Shown one piece after another: positions 42,083-51,131 of a DNA stretch of 64,000 nt (positions within the stretch are counted from its first letter, which is position 1; each line of letters begins with the position of its first letter). The DNA comes from Clostridiales bacterium (GTDB taxonomy: Bacteria > Bacillota > Clostridia > Oscillospirales > Oscillospiraceae). The stretch lies in contig JAHZBA010000002.1 in assembly GCA_019423635.1 (NCBI GenBank), positions 92,091 to 156,090 on the forward strand, read 5' to 3'. A program made the translations under genes and the position numbers. The notes beneath the pieces are model-generated. The model worked only from the letters and a program-made list of their open reading frames with translations. It ran no database searches and had not been told where the DNA came from.

Positions 42083-43633
42083 ATGGGAATTTCTGAACTC
42101 CTCGGGGCCGCCGCCCTGATTCTGCTCCTGATCAACACCGCACTGCTGCTCAAGCTCTTAAAAACCGCGGGGCCGGAGTCCCAGGCCGCCCTCCGGCGGG
42201 AGCTCTCCGGCGCCATGGCGGAGCAGCGCGCCGCCGTCTCCGCAGAGCTCCGGGAGGCCATGGCGGCCGAGTCCCGCTCCACCCGGACGGAGCTGACATC
42301 CCAGGTCCAGCTGACCATGCGGACCTTCGCCGACTCCCTCTCCGCCGCCCAGGCCCAGGCCGCGGAGCGGCAGGACATCCGCCTCCGGGAGCTGACGGAG
42401 CTGATGGGCCAGAATCAGCAGCAGCTCAGCGGCGCGGTGTCGGAGAAGATGACCGCCCTGCAGGAGACCCTGAAGGAGACCGCCGCCCTGCTCTCCGCTG
42501 CCCAGACCAGGCAGTTTGAGATGCAGGACAAGCGCATGGAGGACATTACCGGCCTGCTGGCGAAGGCCCAGGGGGAGCTCCGGACCACCGTCACCGCTCA
42601 GCTCCAGACCGTGGCGGAGCAGTTCCAGGTCTTCACCGCCCAGAACCGCACCTCCCTGGACGGCATCCGCTCCACGGTGCAGGAGCGCCTGGAGCACCTG
42701 CAAAGCGACAACCGCCAGCAGCTGGAGAAGATGCGCGCCACGGTGGACGAAAAGCTCCAGAAGACGCTGGACGACCGGATCACCCAGTCCTTCCAGATGG
42801 TCAACGAGCGCCTCCAGGAGGTCTACACAGGCCTGGGGGAGATGAAAACCCTGGCCAGCGGCGTGGGGGACCTCAAGAAGGTCCTCTCCAATGTGAAAAC
42901 CCGGGGCATCGTGGGGGAGTACCAGCTGGGGGCCATCATCGACGAGATTCTGACCCGGGAACAGTACGCAGAGAACGTGGTCACCAAGAAGGGGGCCACG
43001 ACCCGGGTGGAGTACGCCATCCGCCTGCCGGGGGAGAACGGGCAGGAGGTGCTGCTGCCCGTGGACGCCAAGTTCCCCGGAGACACCTACGCCCAGCTGG
43101 TGGACGCCTACGAAACCGGCGACCCCGCCGCCATCACCGCGGCGCAGTCCCTGCTGGAGAGTCGGATCAAGGGCTGCGCCAGGGATATCCGGGACAAGTA
43201 CATCGACCCGCCCAACACCACGGATTTCGCCATCATGTTCTTGCCCTTTGAGGGTCTCTACGCCGAGGTGGTCCGCAGCGGCATGGTGGAGGTTCTCCAG
43301 CGGCAGTACAAGGTGAACATCGCCGGCCCCACCACCTTTGCGGCCCTTCTGAACAGCCTGCAGATGGGCTTTCGGACCCTGGCGATCCAGAAGCGGTCCG
43401 GGGAGGTGTGGAACGTGCTCAGCGCCGTGAAGACGGAGTTCGGGAAATTCGAGGAGGTCCTCTCCGCCGCCCAGAAGCGGATCGAGCAGACCGGCGCGGA
43501 GCTGGACAAGCTGGTGGGCACCCGCACCCGGAAGATCAACAGCAAGCTGCGGGAGGTGTCCCTGCTGCCGTCGGAGGAGTCCCGGCGGCTGCTGGATACC
43601 GCGCCGGACACGGCCGAGGGGGACGAGGGCTGA
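42083..43633 (+). CDS. rmuC: DNA recombination protein RmuC homologue
   Basis: A 516-residue protein: N-terminal membrane helix (about 5-25), a long coiled coil rich in Ala, Glu, Gln (about 30-250), then the RmuC nuclease-like domain with RGIVGEYQLGAIIDEIL, LPVDAKFPGDTYAQLVDAY and FLPFEGLYAEV. RmuC is linked to suppression of inversions at short repeats; its biochemical activity is not fully shown. It is probably transcribed alone or after the ROK gene (60-base gap). Confidence 0.94.
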   Translation: MGISELLGAAALILLLINTALLLKLLKTAGPESQAALRRELSGAMAEQRAAVSAELREAMAAESRSTRTELTSQVQLTMRTFADSLSAAQAQAAERQDIRLRELTELMGQNQQQLSGAVSEKMTALQETLKETAALLSAAQTRQFEMQDKRMEDITGLLAKAQGELRTTVTAQLQTVAEQFQVFTAQNRTSLDGIRSTVQERLEHLQSDNRQQLEKMRATVDEKLQKTLDDRITQSFQMVNERLQEVYTGLGEMKTLASGVGDLKKVLSNVKTRGIVGEYQLGAIIDEILTREQYAENVVTKKGATTRVEYAIRLPGENGQEVLLPVDAKFPGDTYAQLVDAYETGDPAAITAAQSLLESRIKGCARDIRDKYIDPPNTTDFAIMFLPFEGLYAEVVRSGMVEVLQRQYKVNIAGPTTFAALLNSLQMGFRTLAIQKRSGEVWNVLSAVKTEFGKFEEVLSAAQKRIEQTGAELDKLVGTRTRKINSKLREVSLLPSEESRRLLDTAPDTAEGDEG

Positions 43634-43678
43634 GGGCATCGGCCCCTCCTCCCGAAAGCCTGTGATCCAAAGTGAAAA

Positions 43679-43709
43679 CGCGGCCCGGAGCCTGAGGCTC
43701 CGGGCCGCG
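43679..43709 (-). terminator. Terminator between rmuC and EamA gene
   Basis: A perfect 14-bp stem (43679-43692 with 43696-43709), loop TGA; on the minus strand TTTTCAC follows, so it fits the EamA transcript and can stop rmuC too. Confidence 0.8.
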
Positions 43710-43716
43710 GGATGTT

Positions 43717-44613
43717 CTATGTGGCGGTCTGCGGCTCTTTCCGCCGGACCGGCGCGGTGTTCAGCAGCACTGCCGCAAAGCACAGCGCCCCGCCCAGCAC
43801 CAGCCGCGCCGTCACCGGCTCGCGGTAGTACAGCACGGAGAAGAGGAAGCCGAACACCGACTCCAGGCTGAGGATCAGCGCCGCCACGGAGTCGTCGGCA
43901 TACCGCTGGGCCCAGTGCTGCATCAAAAAGCAGAGGCAGGTGTTGATAACCGCCAGATACACCATGCCCGCCAGGGCCTCTCCCCCGGTGATCCGCAGGC
44001 TCTCCCCCCTCACAAGGCACGCCGCCAGGGACAAAAGCGCCGCGGAGAGGAACTGGAAGAAGGTCAGCTGGGTGCTGTCCATGTCCTTTCCCACGTACTT
44101 TCCCACCAGCACCAGCTGGAGGGTGAAGAGCGCGGCAAAGCCCAGGCTCAGCAGATCTCCCCGGTTGACGCCGAAGCTGCCCTCCAGGCAGATGAGGCCC
44201 ACGCCGGCAATGGCGGCGATTCCCCCGGCCACCGCCCGCAGGCCCGGGCGGTTCCGGCTGATGAGCCAGCTGAGCCAGGGGGTGATGACCACATAGGTGG
44301 CGCAGAGGAAGGACTGCTTTGCCGGGGTGGTGTACCGCAGTCCCGACAGCTGCACCCCCAGGGCCAGGGCGTGGAGCACGCCGATCAGCGCCCCGCAGAC
44401 AGCCGTCTTTCTGGGCGTTTGGGAGAGCTTCCTCCAAAAGAGCACGCCGCACAGCAGCGCGCTGGCGGAAAACCGCCACACCAGAATGGGAAGGGGCGTG
44501 GTCCCCGTGAGGGTGATCTTCCCCGCCACAAAGCCGCCGCCCCAGATGGCCGCCACCGCCAGCAGCACCCCATAGGCCCTGTACTGCCGGACCCGCTCCT
44601 GCCTGTTGTCCAT
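43717..44613 (-). CDS. DMT-superfamily (EamA) transporter
   Basis: A 298-residue membrane protein with ten hydrophobic segments in two EamA repeats; AAIWGGGFVAGKITL begins the first and LTFFQFLSAALL the second. YVVITPWLSWLISRNRP and ALILSLESVFGFLFSVLYYREP are typical of drug/metabolite exporters. Substrate unknown. It is a single gene with its own promoter (44707-44735) and terminator. Confidence 0.93.
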   Translation of the reverse strand: MDNRQERVRQYRAYGVLLAVAAIWGGGFVAGKITLTGTTPLPILVWRFSASALLCGVLFWRKLSQTPRKTAVCGALIGVLHALALGVQLSGLRYTTPAKQSFLCATYVVITPWLSWLISRNRPGLRAVAGGIAAIAGVGLICLEGSFGVNRGDLLSLGFAALFTLQLVLVGKYVGKDMDSTQLTFFQFLSAALLSLAACLVRGESLRITGGEALAGMVYLAVINTCLCFLMQHWAQRYADDSVAALILSLESVFGFLFSVLYYREPVTARLVLGGALCFAAVLLNTAPVRRKEPQTAT

Positions 44614-44706
44614 GCTCTGTCTCTCTTTCCCGGTGGGTATACCCGCCGTGTTCCTCTCCGCAAAATCGCCGGTGAACCGTATCAGGGATACGATTCAAGT
44701 CTGTTG

Positions 44707-44735
44707 ACTATACCACATCTCCACCGGCGCCGCAA
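44707..44735 (-). promoter_or_regulatory. Promoter of EamA transporter gene
   Basis: Minus strand TTGCGG, 17 bases, TATAGT; a CGTATC/GATACG hairpin (near 44679-44695) lies in the leader. Confidence 0.6.
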
Positions 44736-44785
44736 GGGGCACCGGGAGTTTTTCCGCCCCGCCGGGCACTTGCAGGCAGCCGCAC

Positions 44786-44815
44786 AAAAGGCCTCCCGGA
44801 GACGGGAGGTCTTTT
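44786..44815 (-). terminator. Terminator of sucrose operon
   Basis: Minus strand stem of about 13 bp (one mismatch) with loop TCTC, ending in CTTTTGTG, directly after the amylosucrase gene. Confidence 0.75.
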
Positions 44816-44842
44816 GCTCTGCCCCACAGGTCCGCGGCCGCC

Positions 44843-46672
44843 TTACGCCTGCCGCAAAGACAAGCAGTACTGGTAGGGCTCCAGCTCCCAGCGGCTCCCG
44901 GGCTGTTCCGCTCCGGAGATCAGATCCCGGAACCGGCCCTCCATGGCGTCCAGGGACGCCCGCTGCCTCTCGCCGGAGAAATTGAACAGACACACCAGGG
45001 TCTCCCCCTCCGTCCGCCGGATGAGGGCCAGCACATGGTCGTTGTGGGTGTCCCAGGTGGAGACAGCGGCGCCGGGGCCGAAGCAGGCCTCCCGGGCCCG
45101 CAGCTGCTCCAGCTGCCGCAGGCCGTCCCAGATCCGCTGCTGCACCGTGCCGGGGGTCTTGCGCAGGGCGGCGTTGTCCCAGCAAAAGGGCGTGCGGTGG
45201 AGGTTGCGGCTGTCCTCTCTGCGGTCCGGGTCCTGGTGGTATTCATAGCCGTTGACCTGGCCGATCTCGTCGCCGCTGGAGAGCATGGGGAAGCCTCCCA
45301 TGCACATCATGGCCGCGTGCATCATGAGATCCCGCCGGATGCCCAGAGCCACCTGGGACGGGTCCTGCTCAAAGCCGCCCTTTTCGATGCCGCAGAGGCT
45401 GGCGGTGGTGCCGCAGGTCCGGGCGTCCTGGGTGGCGGGGTTGTAGTTGTACCGCTCCCCCCGGGCAAAGCTGCCGGGGAAGCTGCCCTCAAAGAACTCG
45501 TAGAGGAACTTCTTATGGCGCACCGGGTCCTGGCCGATGGTCCTGCCGAACTCCTCGTTGAGGCCCCAGCCGATGTCGTCGTGGCAGCGCAGGTAGTTCA
45601 CAAAGCAGCAGTGGGCGGGCAGGGCGTGGAGATCGTCCAGCTGGCGCTTGAGCTGGCGGACGTCGGCAGAGGCCAGGGCGCTCCACTGGGTGGCCATGGT
45701 GGAGGCGTTGTAGAGCAGGTGGCACTCCGGCTTTTCGGCGGTGCCGAAATAGGGGGCCAGCTCCCGGGGCGCCATGACCACCTCCCCCTTCAAAATCACG
45801 CCGGGGCAGACGGTCTCGGTCATCAACCGAATCATCCGCATGATGGTGTGGACCTGGGGGAGGTTGCGGCAGGTGGTGCCCAGCTCCTTCCAGAGGTAGG
45901 GCACCGCGTCGATCCGCAGCACCTCCACCCCCAGGTTGGCCAGGTGCAGCATGCTGACGGCCATGTCGTTGAAGACCGCCGGGTTGCGGTAGTTCAGGTC
46001 CCACTGGTAGGGGTGGAAGGAGGAGCAGACGTACTTCCCCATCTCCGGCACATACAAAAAGCTGCCCGGAGCCGTCTCCGGAAACACGTCCGGAATCGTC
46101 TTCTCCATCTCCCGCGGGATCTCGGGGGTGTCATAACAGAGGTAGCGGTCCTGGTACGCCCGCTCCCCCGCCTTAGCCCGCAGGGCCCATTCATGGGTGT
46201 CCGCCGTATGGTTGATGACAAAGTCCAGGCAGAGGCTCATGCCCCGCCGGCGCATGGCGGCGGTCAGCCGCTCCAGGTCCTCGTTGCTGCCAAGGCGCGG
46301 GTCCACCTGGTTGAAGTCCTCCACGGCGTAGCCGCCGTCGTTGTCCGGATGGGGCATCTTCAAAAGAGGCATCAGGTGGAGATAGGTGATCTCCTGCTCC
46401 CGGAGATAGTCCAGTTTCTCCAGCACGCCGGAGAGATTCCCGGCGAAGAGATCCGTGTACATGGTGACGCCCAGCATCTTCCCGCTCCGGAACCACTCCG
46501 GGTCCCTCTCCCGCCGTCCGTCCAGACGCCGCAAAGAGACGCTCCGCCGGCTCCAGGCCTCCGCCATGGCATCCTCCAGCTCCTCCAGGCGGGCGCGGTC
46601 CCCGTACAGCTCCATGTAGAGCCACTCCAGCTCCTCCCGCCGCTGGGCAAGGCGGCGCGCAAAGGCATTCAC
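44843..46672 (-). CDS. Amylosucrase-type GH13 enzyme
   Basis: A 609-residue GH13 protein of the amylosucrase / sucrose hydrolase subfamily: FVINHTADTHEWA (region I), LRIDAVPYLWKELGTTC with NLPQVH (nucleophile Asp and the amylosucrase-specific tail), ILKGEVVMAP (acid/base Glu) and YLRCHDDIGWG (transition-state Asp). It should act on sucrose, making glucan plus fructose or hydrolysing it. It is intracellular (no signal peptide). A fructokinase gene lies four bases upstream, which fits release of fructose. GTG start with GGGAGGG upstream. Confidence 0.88.
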   Translation of the reverse strand: MNAFARRLAQRREELEWLYMELYGDRARLEELEDAMAEAWSRRSVSLRRLDGRRERDPEWFRSGKMLGVTMYTDLFAGNLSGVLEKLDYLREQEITYLHLMPLLKMPHPDNDGGYAVEDFNQVDPRLGSNEDLERLTAAMRRRGMSLCLDFVINHTADTHEWALRAKAGERAYQDRYLCYDTPEIPREMEKTIPDVFPETAPGSFLYVPEMGKYVCSSFHPYQWDLNYRNPAVFNDMAVSMLHLANLGVEVLRIDAVPYLWKELGTTCRNLPQVHTIMRMIRLMTETVCPGVILKGEVVMAPRELAPYFGTAEKPECHLLYNASTMATQWSALASADVRQLKRQLDDLHALPAHCCFVNYLRCHDDIGWGLNEEFGRTIGQDPVRHKKFLYEFFEGSFPGSFARGERYNYNPATQDARTCGTTASLCGIEKGGFEQDPSQVALGIRRDLMMHAAMMCMGGFPMLSSGDEIGQVNGYEYHQDPDRREDSRNLHRTPFCWDNAALRKTPGTVQQRIWDGLRQLEQLRAREACFGPGAAVSTWDTHNDHVLALIRRTEGETLVCLFNFSGERQRASLDAMEGRFRDLISGAEQPGSRWELEPYQYCLSLRQA

Positions 46673-46676
46673 GGCG

Positions 46677-47648
46677 TCAGCCCTCCCCCGCGCTCTCTGC
46701 CATCAGCCGCCGGACCTCGTCCGGGTGGGGCATGCTGCGCAGGGCGCCCTTTTTCGCGGTGACCAGACTGGCGGCGGCGTTGGCAAAGGAGAGCATCTCC
46801 CCCAGCCGCTCCTCGTCCAGGCGTTCCAGACCGTGATCCAGCAGGAAGTGGAGGCAGCAGCCGCAGAAGGTGTCCCCCGCGCCGGTGGTGTCCACGGTTT
46901 GGACCTGGAGACAGGTGGGTCTGGAGACCTCCAGATTCCGCCAGAGGGCGGTGCTGCCCCTCTTCCCTCTGGTAATCAGCAGCAGCTGAAGCTGCGGGCA
47001 GCGGCGGCGCAGGGCCTCCGCGCCCGCGCCGGAGTCTTCGCAGCCGGTGAGGAAGGTCAGCTCCTCCTCCGCGATCTTCAGCACATCGCACACGGAGCAC
47101 CCCCACAGCATCTGCTCCTTCGCCTCCTCCAGGTCTCTCCAGAGGGACCTGCGCAGGTTGGGGTCAAAGCTGACGAGGGCGCCGCCGCGCCGGGCCAGCT
47201 CCACCGCGGTCCGGGTAGCCGTCCGGGCGGGCTCCCGGGTCAGCGACAGCGAGCCGAAGTGGAAGATCCGGGTCCTTTGCAGCAGGGCCTCCGGCAGTTC
47301 CTCCGCCCGCAGCAGCTCGTCGGCGCCGGGGTCCCGGTAGAAGCTGAACTCCCGGTCCCCGTCGGGGGCGTTTTGCACAAAGGCCAGCGTCGTGTGGGCG
47401 GCGGGGTCCAATACCAGGCCCTCCCCGGAGATCCCCACCTCCTCAATGGTCCCTTTCAGCATCCGGCCAAAGAGGTCGTCGCCCAGTTTTCCAACAAAGG
47501 CGGTGCGCCGGCCCAGCCGGGCCAGCATGGCCAGCACGTTGCAGGGCGCCCCGCCGGGGTTGGCCTCAAAGAGCGGGTTTCCCTGTCCGCTGGCGCCGCA
47601 GCCGGTAAAGTCGATCAGCAGCTCGCCCAGGGCGGTTACATCATTCAT
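46677..47648 (-). CDS. Fructokinase (PfkB family)
   Basis: A 323-residue ribokinase-fold kinase starting MNDVTALGELLIDFTG, with NPGGAPCNVLAMLARLG (sugar-binding Gly-Gly) and the catalytic TVDTTGAGDTFCGCCL near residue 265. It most resembles fructokinases (ScrK/Cpr). AGAGGAGA lies six bases before ATG 47648. As first gene of the operon with the amylosucrase it would phosphorylate the fructose released from sucrose. Confidence 0.9.
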   Translation of the reverse strand: MNDVTALGELLIDFTGCGASGQGNPLFEANPGGAPCNVLAMLARLGRRTAFVGKLGDDLFGRMLKGTIEEVGISGEGLVLDPAAHTTLAFVQNAPDGDREFSFYRDPGADELLRAEELPEALLQRTRIFHFGSLSLTREPARTATRTAVELARRGGALVSFDPNLRRSLWRDLEEAKEQMLWGCSVCDVLKIAEEELTFLTGCEDSGAGAEALRRRCPQLQLLLITRGKRGSTALWRNLEVSRPTCLQVQTVDTTGAGDTFCGCCLHFLLDHGLERLDEERLGEMLSFANAAASLVTAKKGALRSMPHPDEVRRLMAESAGEG

Positions 47649-47669
47649 GGCTATCTCCTCTTTTCCCGG

Positions 47670-47698
47670 TTGGTTTTCCAACCGAACTGTGCTATCAT
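47670..47698 (+). promoter_or_regulatory. Promoter of AraC regulator of sugar locus
   Basis: TTGGTT, 17 bases, TATCAT. The -35 box is embedded in a GGTTGG/CCAACC inverted repeat (47668-47683), a possible operator shared with the divergent sucrose operon. Confidence 0.55.
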
Positions 47699-47771
47699 GG
47701 AAGCAGGTCCTGCGCGCCCATTCCCGCGGGCGGATTCTGCCCGCGCCTTTCAGGAAAGGATGTGCCTCCCT

Positions 47772-48623
47772 ATGGATAACTTCTCCTTCTCCCTGTTTCC
47801 CAATGAAAACTTCCTGGACCTGCGGCTCTATCAGTACGGCTGGGAGCAGTGCGCTCCCCTGCACTCCTTCGGTCCCTTCGTGCGCAACCACTACCTCTTC
47901 CACTATGTTCTCTCCGGCCGGGGCTTTCTGGACGCCGACGGCCGGGACGGCGTCACCCGCAAGTACCATCTGGAGGCCGACCAGGGGTTTTTGATCTGCC
48001 CGGGCCAGGTCACCACCTACTGCGCTGACCGGGATGAGCCCTGGAAATACGTCTGGCTGGAGTTTGACGGCCTGCGGGCGGCGGAGTATCTCGGCAGCGC
48101 GGGCCTGGGGCCTGCCCAGCCCATCTACCGCCCCCTGAGCCCCGCCCTGGCCCAGCCGGTGCGGGACACCATGCTCTACATCACAGAGCACTCCGAGGCC
48201 TCCACCCTTCGCCTGATCGGCCATCTGTGCCTGTTCCTGGACGCTCTGATCCAGTCCTCCTCCACCCGGCAGGCTCTGCGGGGCGGCCGGCTCCAGGACT
48301 TCTACATTCAGGAGGCCATCACCTACATGCAGCACAACTACCAGCGGGAGCTCACCGTGGAGGAGATCGCCGGCGTGTGCAAGCTCAACCGCAGCTACTT
48401 CAGCAAGCTCTTCAAGGAGAACACCGGCTGCTCGCCCCAGGAGTTTTTGATCCGCCTGCGGCTTTCCAAGGCCGCCGACTGGCTCAAGGGGACCAGCCGC
48501 TCCATCGGCGAAATCGCCGCCCTGTGCGGCTATCCCAACCAGCTCCATTTCTCCCGGGCCTTCAAAAAACGCTACGGCATCTCCCCCCGGGAGTGGCGGA
48601 ACCAGAACCGCCGCGGCGGATAG
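47772..48623 (+). CDS. AraC-family regulator of alpha-galactoside/sucrose genes
   Basis: A 283-residue regulator: cupin-type sugar-binding N-terminal domain (YVLSGRGFLD, then FLICPGQVTTY) and a C-terminal double helix-turn-helix (LTVEEIAGVCKLNRSYFSKLF, SIGEIAALCGYPNQLHFSRAF). This resembles MsmR/RafR regulators of raffinose and melibiose genes. It is divergent from the fructokinase-amylosucrase operon and convergent to the alpha-galactosidase. AGGAAAGGA lies eleven bases before ATG 47772. Confidence 0.9.
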   Translation: MDNFSFSLFPNENFLDLRLYQYGWEQCAPLHSFGPFVRNHYLFHYVLSGRGFLDADGRDGVTRKYHLEADQGFLICPGQVTTYCADRDEPWKYVWLEFDGLRAAEYLGSAGLGPAQPIYRPLSPALAQPVRDTMLYITEHSEASTLRLIGHLCLFLDALIQSSSTRQALRGGRLQDFYIQEAITYMQHNYQRELTVEEIAGVCKLNRSYFSKLFKENTGCSPQEFLIRLRLSKAADWLKGTSRSIGEIAALCGYPNQLHFSRAFKKRYGISPREWRNQNRRGG

Positions 48624-48659
48624 TCCGTGTATTCGCGCCCCCGCCGGGAGGCCTGGTCC

Positions 48660-50849
48660 TTATTCCGCCCGCAGGTAGAGCTGCAGGGACTGATAGTCCC
48701 CTCTCAGCACGGGCAGCGGATACCCCGCGGCCATGAGGACGTCTCCGCTCCAGAGCTCCTCCCCGCCGTTGATCCGATATCTGGCGGCAGGGTCCAGCCC
48801 CTTCAGGCGCAGAACCGCAAAGGACGGCGCGGCACGGGTGGCCCCGGTCACCAGGGAGACCAGCGCCTCCTGCCGGTCCGGCGAGACCTGCTCCCAGGCG
48901 GTGTAGGGTCCCTGCTCAAAGGGACTGGTCAGGCGGTAGTAGTCCCCCTCCCGGAGCAGGGCGTCATGCTCTTTGAAAAAGGCGGTCTGACGGCGGATGA
49001 TCTCCCTGTCCTCCTCCGTACACCTGCCAAGATCCATCTCATAGCCAAACGTACCGGCCATGGCCACCACGCCCCGGGTCTCCATGGGCGTGACCCGGCC
49101 GTTCTCCTCGTTGGGCACCACGGAGACATGAGCCCCCATGGTGCTGACCGGATAGCAGAAGGAGGTGCCGTACTGAATCCGCAGGCGGTCTATGGCGTCG
49201 GTGTTGTCGCTGCACCAGATCTGAGGCGTGTAGTAGAGCATCCCGCCGTCGAAGCGGCCGCCGCCGCCGGCGCAGCCCTCGATGAGGATGTGGGGATAGT
49301 CCCGGCGCATCCGGCCCAGCATCTCGTAGACGCCCAGCACATACCGGTGATACACCTCCCCCTGGCGCTCCGGGGGCAGGGCGGCGGAGTACACGTCCGT
49401 GAGGCTACGGTTCATATCCCATTTCACATAGCGGACGTCGGCGCTGGAGAGCACCGCGCTGATCTGCCCGTAGACGTACTCCCGCACGTCGGAGCGGGAG
49501 TAATCCAGCACCAGCTGGCCGCGGCACCGGGCGGGGTCCCGCCCCGGAATCGTCAACGCCCAGTCCGGATGTGCCCGGAAGAGGTCGCTGTCCTCGTTGA
49601 CCATCTCCGGCTCAATCCAGATGCCGAAGGTCATTCCCAGCTCCCCCAGCCGAGGCACCAGTGCCTCCAGGCCGCCGGGGAGCTTCTTTGTGTTCACCTG
49701 CCAGTCCCCCAGCCCCCGGTTGTCGTCGCTGCGCCGGCCAAACCAGCCGTCGTCCATGACAAAGAGCTCGATGCCCAGGGGGGCCGCGGCCTCTGCGATC
49801 TCCACCAGCTTGTCGGCGGTGAAATCGAAATAGGTGGCCTCCCAGTTGTTGATGAGCACCGGCCGGCGCTGTCCCCTGCAGGGGCCGTCAAGCAGGTGCC
49901 GCCGGATGCCCCGGTGGAACTGGCGGCTCATCTGCCCCAGGCCATCGGGGGAGCAGACCAGGGCCGCCTCCGGGGCGGTGAAGCTCTCGCCGGGGGCCAG
50001 GGTCCAGTGGAAGTGATAGGGGTTGATCCCCATCACCAGACGGGCATTGTCGTACTGACTGCGCTCCGCCAGGGCCTGGAAGCTGCCGCTGTAGAGCAGC
50101 ATGGCCCCATAGCACAGCCCGTAGTCCTCGTTGGTCTGATGCTCGCACAGCACCACGAAGGGGTTGTGCTGGTGGCTGGAGGTGCCCCGGACGCTGCCCA
50201 CCCCCTGCACGCCGGAGCGCAGAGGCGCCCGGTCCGGGCAGCGCTCCATCAGGTGGCAGCCGTCGAAGGTGATGAGATCCAGGTCCGAGCGGAGGAAATC
50301 CAGGCACAGCGAGGCGCACTGGGTGAGTCCCACCGGCGCCGTGCCTTGGTTGACCACCCGCACGGCCCGGGTGATGAGGTCGCACTCCTCATAGACGCCG
50401 TAATAGAGCTCCACCCGGACCCCTGCGGCATCGTCCTCCAGGAAGAGCACCAGCGTCTCCGCGTCCTCCTCCGTGCCCCGGAAGGCAGGCAGGCCCTCCA
50501 GGGCATACTTGCCGGGACGGCGCTCAAAGCCCGCGTAGCGCAAGCTGGCGCTGCGGCTGCCGTTGGGCAGGGCCAGCTCCAGGGAGGGCAGGCGGAAATC
50601 CCCCACGCCGCAGGAGGAGTACTCCTGGGGAATCGTGTCCAGGGAGTAGGTCCGGTCGTCCAGGGACTCCGGCGGGTTCGGGGCACAGCCCCGGTCCATA
50701 TATCGAACCAGGCAGGACAAATCCCCCCCGGAGATCCGGGGGCCGTAGTAGGTGTGCAGCAGCACACGGTGCCGGTCCGCTTTCATCTGATAGGTGGTAT
50801 GTCTGGTGTGCAGGGTGAACACACCCCGGGGTTCGTTACAGAGAATCAT
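48660..50849 (-). CDS. Alpha-galactosidase (GH36)
   Basis: A 729-residue intracellular GH36 enzyme. The N-terminal beta-supersandwich runs to about 320; the catalytic barrel contains NNWEATYFDF, FVMDDGWFG, the nucleophile Asp in VKWDMNR and the acid/base Asp in CSDNTDAIDR, with GCAGGGGRFD between. It removes terminal alpha-galactose from raffinose, melibiose or stachyose. ATG 50849 has GAGGAA six bases upstream; a TTG 21 bases earlier is less likely. Confidence 0.95.
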   Translation of the reverse strand: MILCNEPRGVFTLHTRHTTYQMKADRHRVLLHTYYGPRISGGDLSCLVRYMDRGCAPNPPESLDDRTYSLDTIPQEYSSCGVGDFRLPSLELALPNGSRSASLRYAGFERRPGKYALEGLPAFRGTEEDAETLVLFLEDDAAGVRVELYYGVYEECDLITRAVRVVNQGTAPVGLTQCASLCLDFLRSDLDLITFDGCHLMERCPDRAPLRSGVQGVGSVRGTSSHQHNPFVVLCEHQTNEDYGLCYGAMLLYSGSFQALAERSQYDNARLVMGINPYHFHWTLAPGESFTAPEAALVCSPDGLGQMSRQFHRGIRRHLLDGPCRGQRRPVLINNWEATYFDFTADKLVEIAEAAAPLGIELFVMDDGWFGRRSDDNRGLGDWQVNTKKLPGGLEALVPRLGELGMTFGIWIEPEMVNEDSDLFRAHPDWALTIPGRDPARCRGQLVLDYSRSDVREYVYGQISAVLSSADVRYVKWDMNRSLTDVYSAALPPERQGEVYHRYVLGVYEMLGRMRRDYPHILIEGCAGGGGRFDGGMLYYTPQIWCSDNTDAIDRLRIQYGTSFCYPVSTMGAHVSVVPNEENGRVTPMETRGVVAMAGTFGYEMDLGRCTEEDREIIRRQTAFFKEHDALLREGDYYRLTSPFEQGPYTAWEQVSPDRQEALVSLVTGATRAAPSFAVLRLKGLDPAARYRINGGEELWSGDVLMAAGYPLPVLRGDYQSLQLYLRAE

Positions 50850-50890
50850 ACCGATTTCCTCGCATTCCAATTCTTCATGTGTACGGGGTC

Positions 50891-50919
50891 ATTCTACGGG
50901 ATTTTCCCCCGCCGCGCAA
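50891..50919 (-). promoter_or_regulatory. Promoter of alpha-galactosidase gene
   Basis: Minus strand TTGCGC, 17 bases, TAGAAT, about 40 bases before the start codon. Confidence 0.6.
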
Positions 50920-51069
50920 GAGCGTGAAATTCCACAAAGATCCGCCTGTCCTCCCCGGGGAAACTGTCAAAATAACAGGAATCCCCGGCTTCACCGCCGC
51001 GGCGGCAGTCCCCCGGCAGGGCCGGCGGAGGGAAGCGCAGGCCTGCGCCTCCCCGGCGGACCGTATAAG

Positions 51070-51103
51070 GGCTCCGGCGGTGGTAGGAACCGCCGCCGGA
51101 GCC
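51070..51103 (-). terminator. Terminator of MalFG-type ABC operon
   Basis: An 11-bp outer stem (51070-51080 with 51093-51103) with a short inner GGT/ACC pairing; the following minus-strand sequence is CTTATAC, so the T-run is weak. Confidence 0.6.
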
Positions 51104-51131
51104 TCGTGCGCATCACAGCGAAGGGACTTGC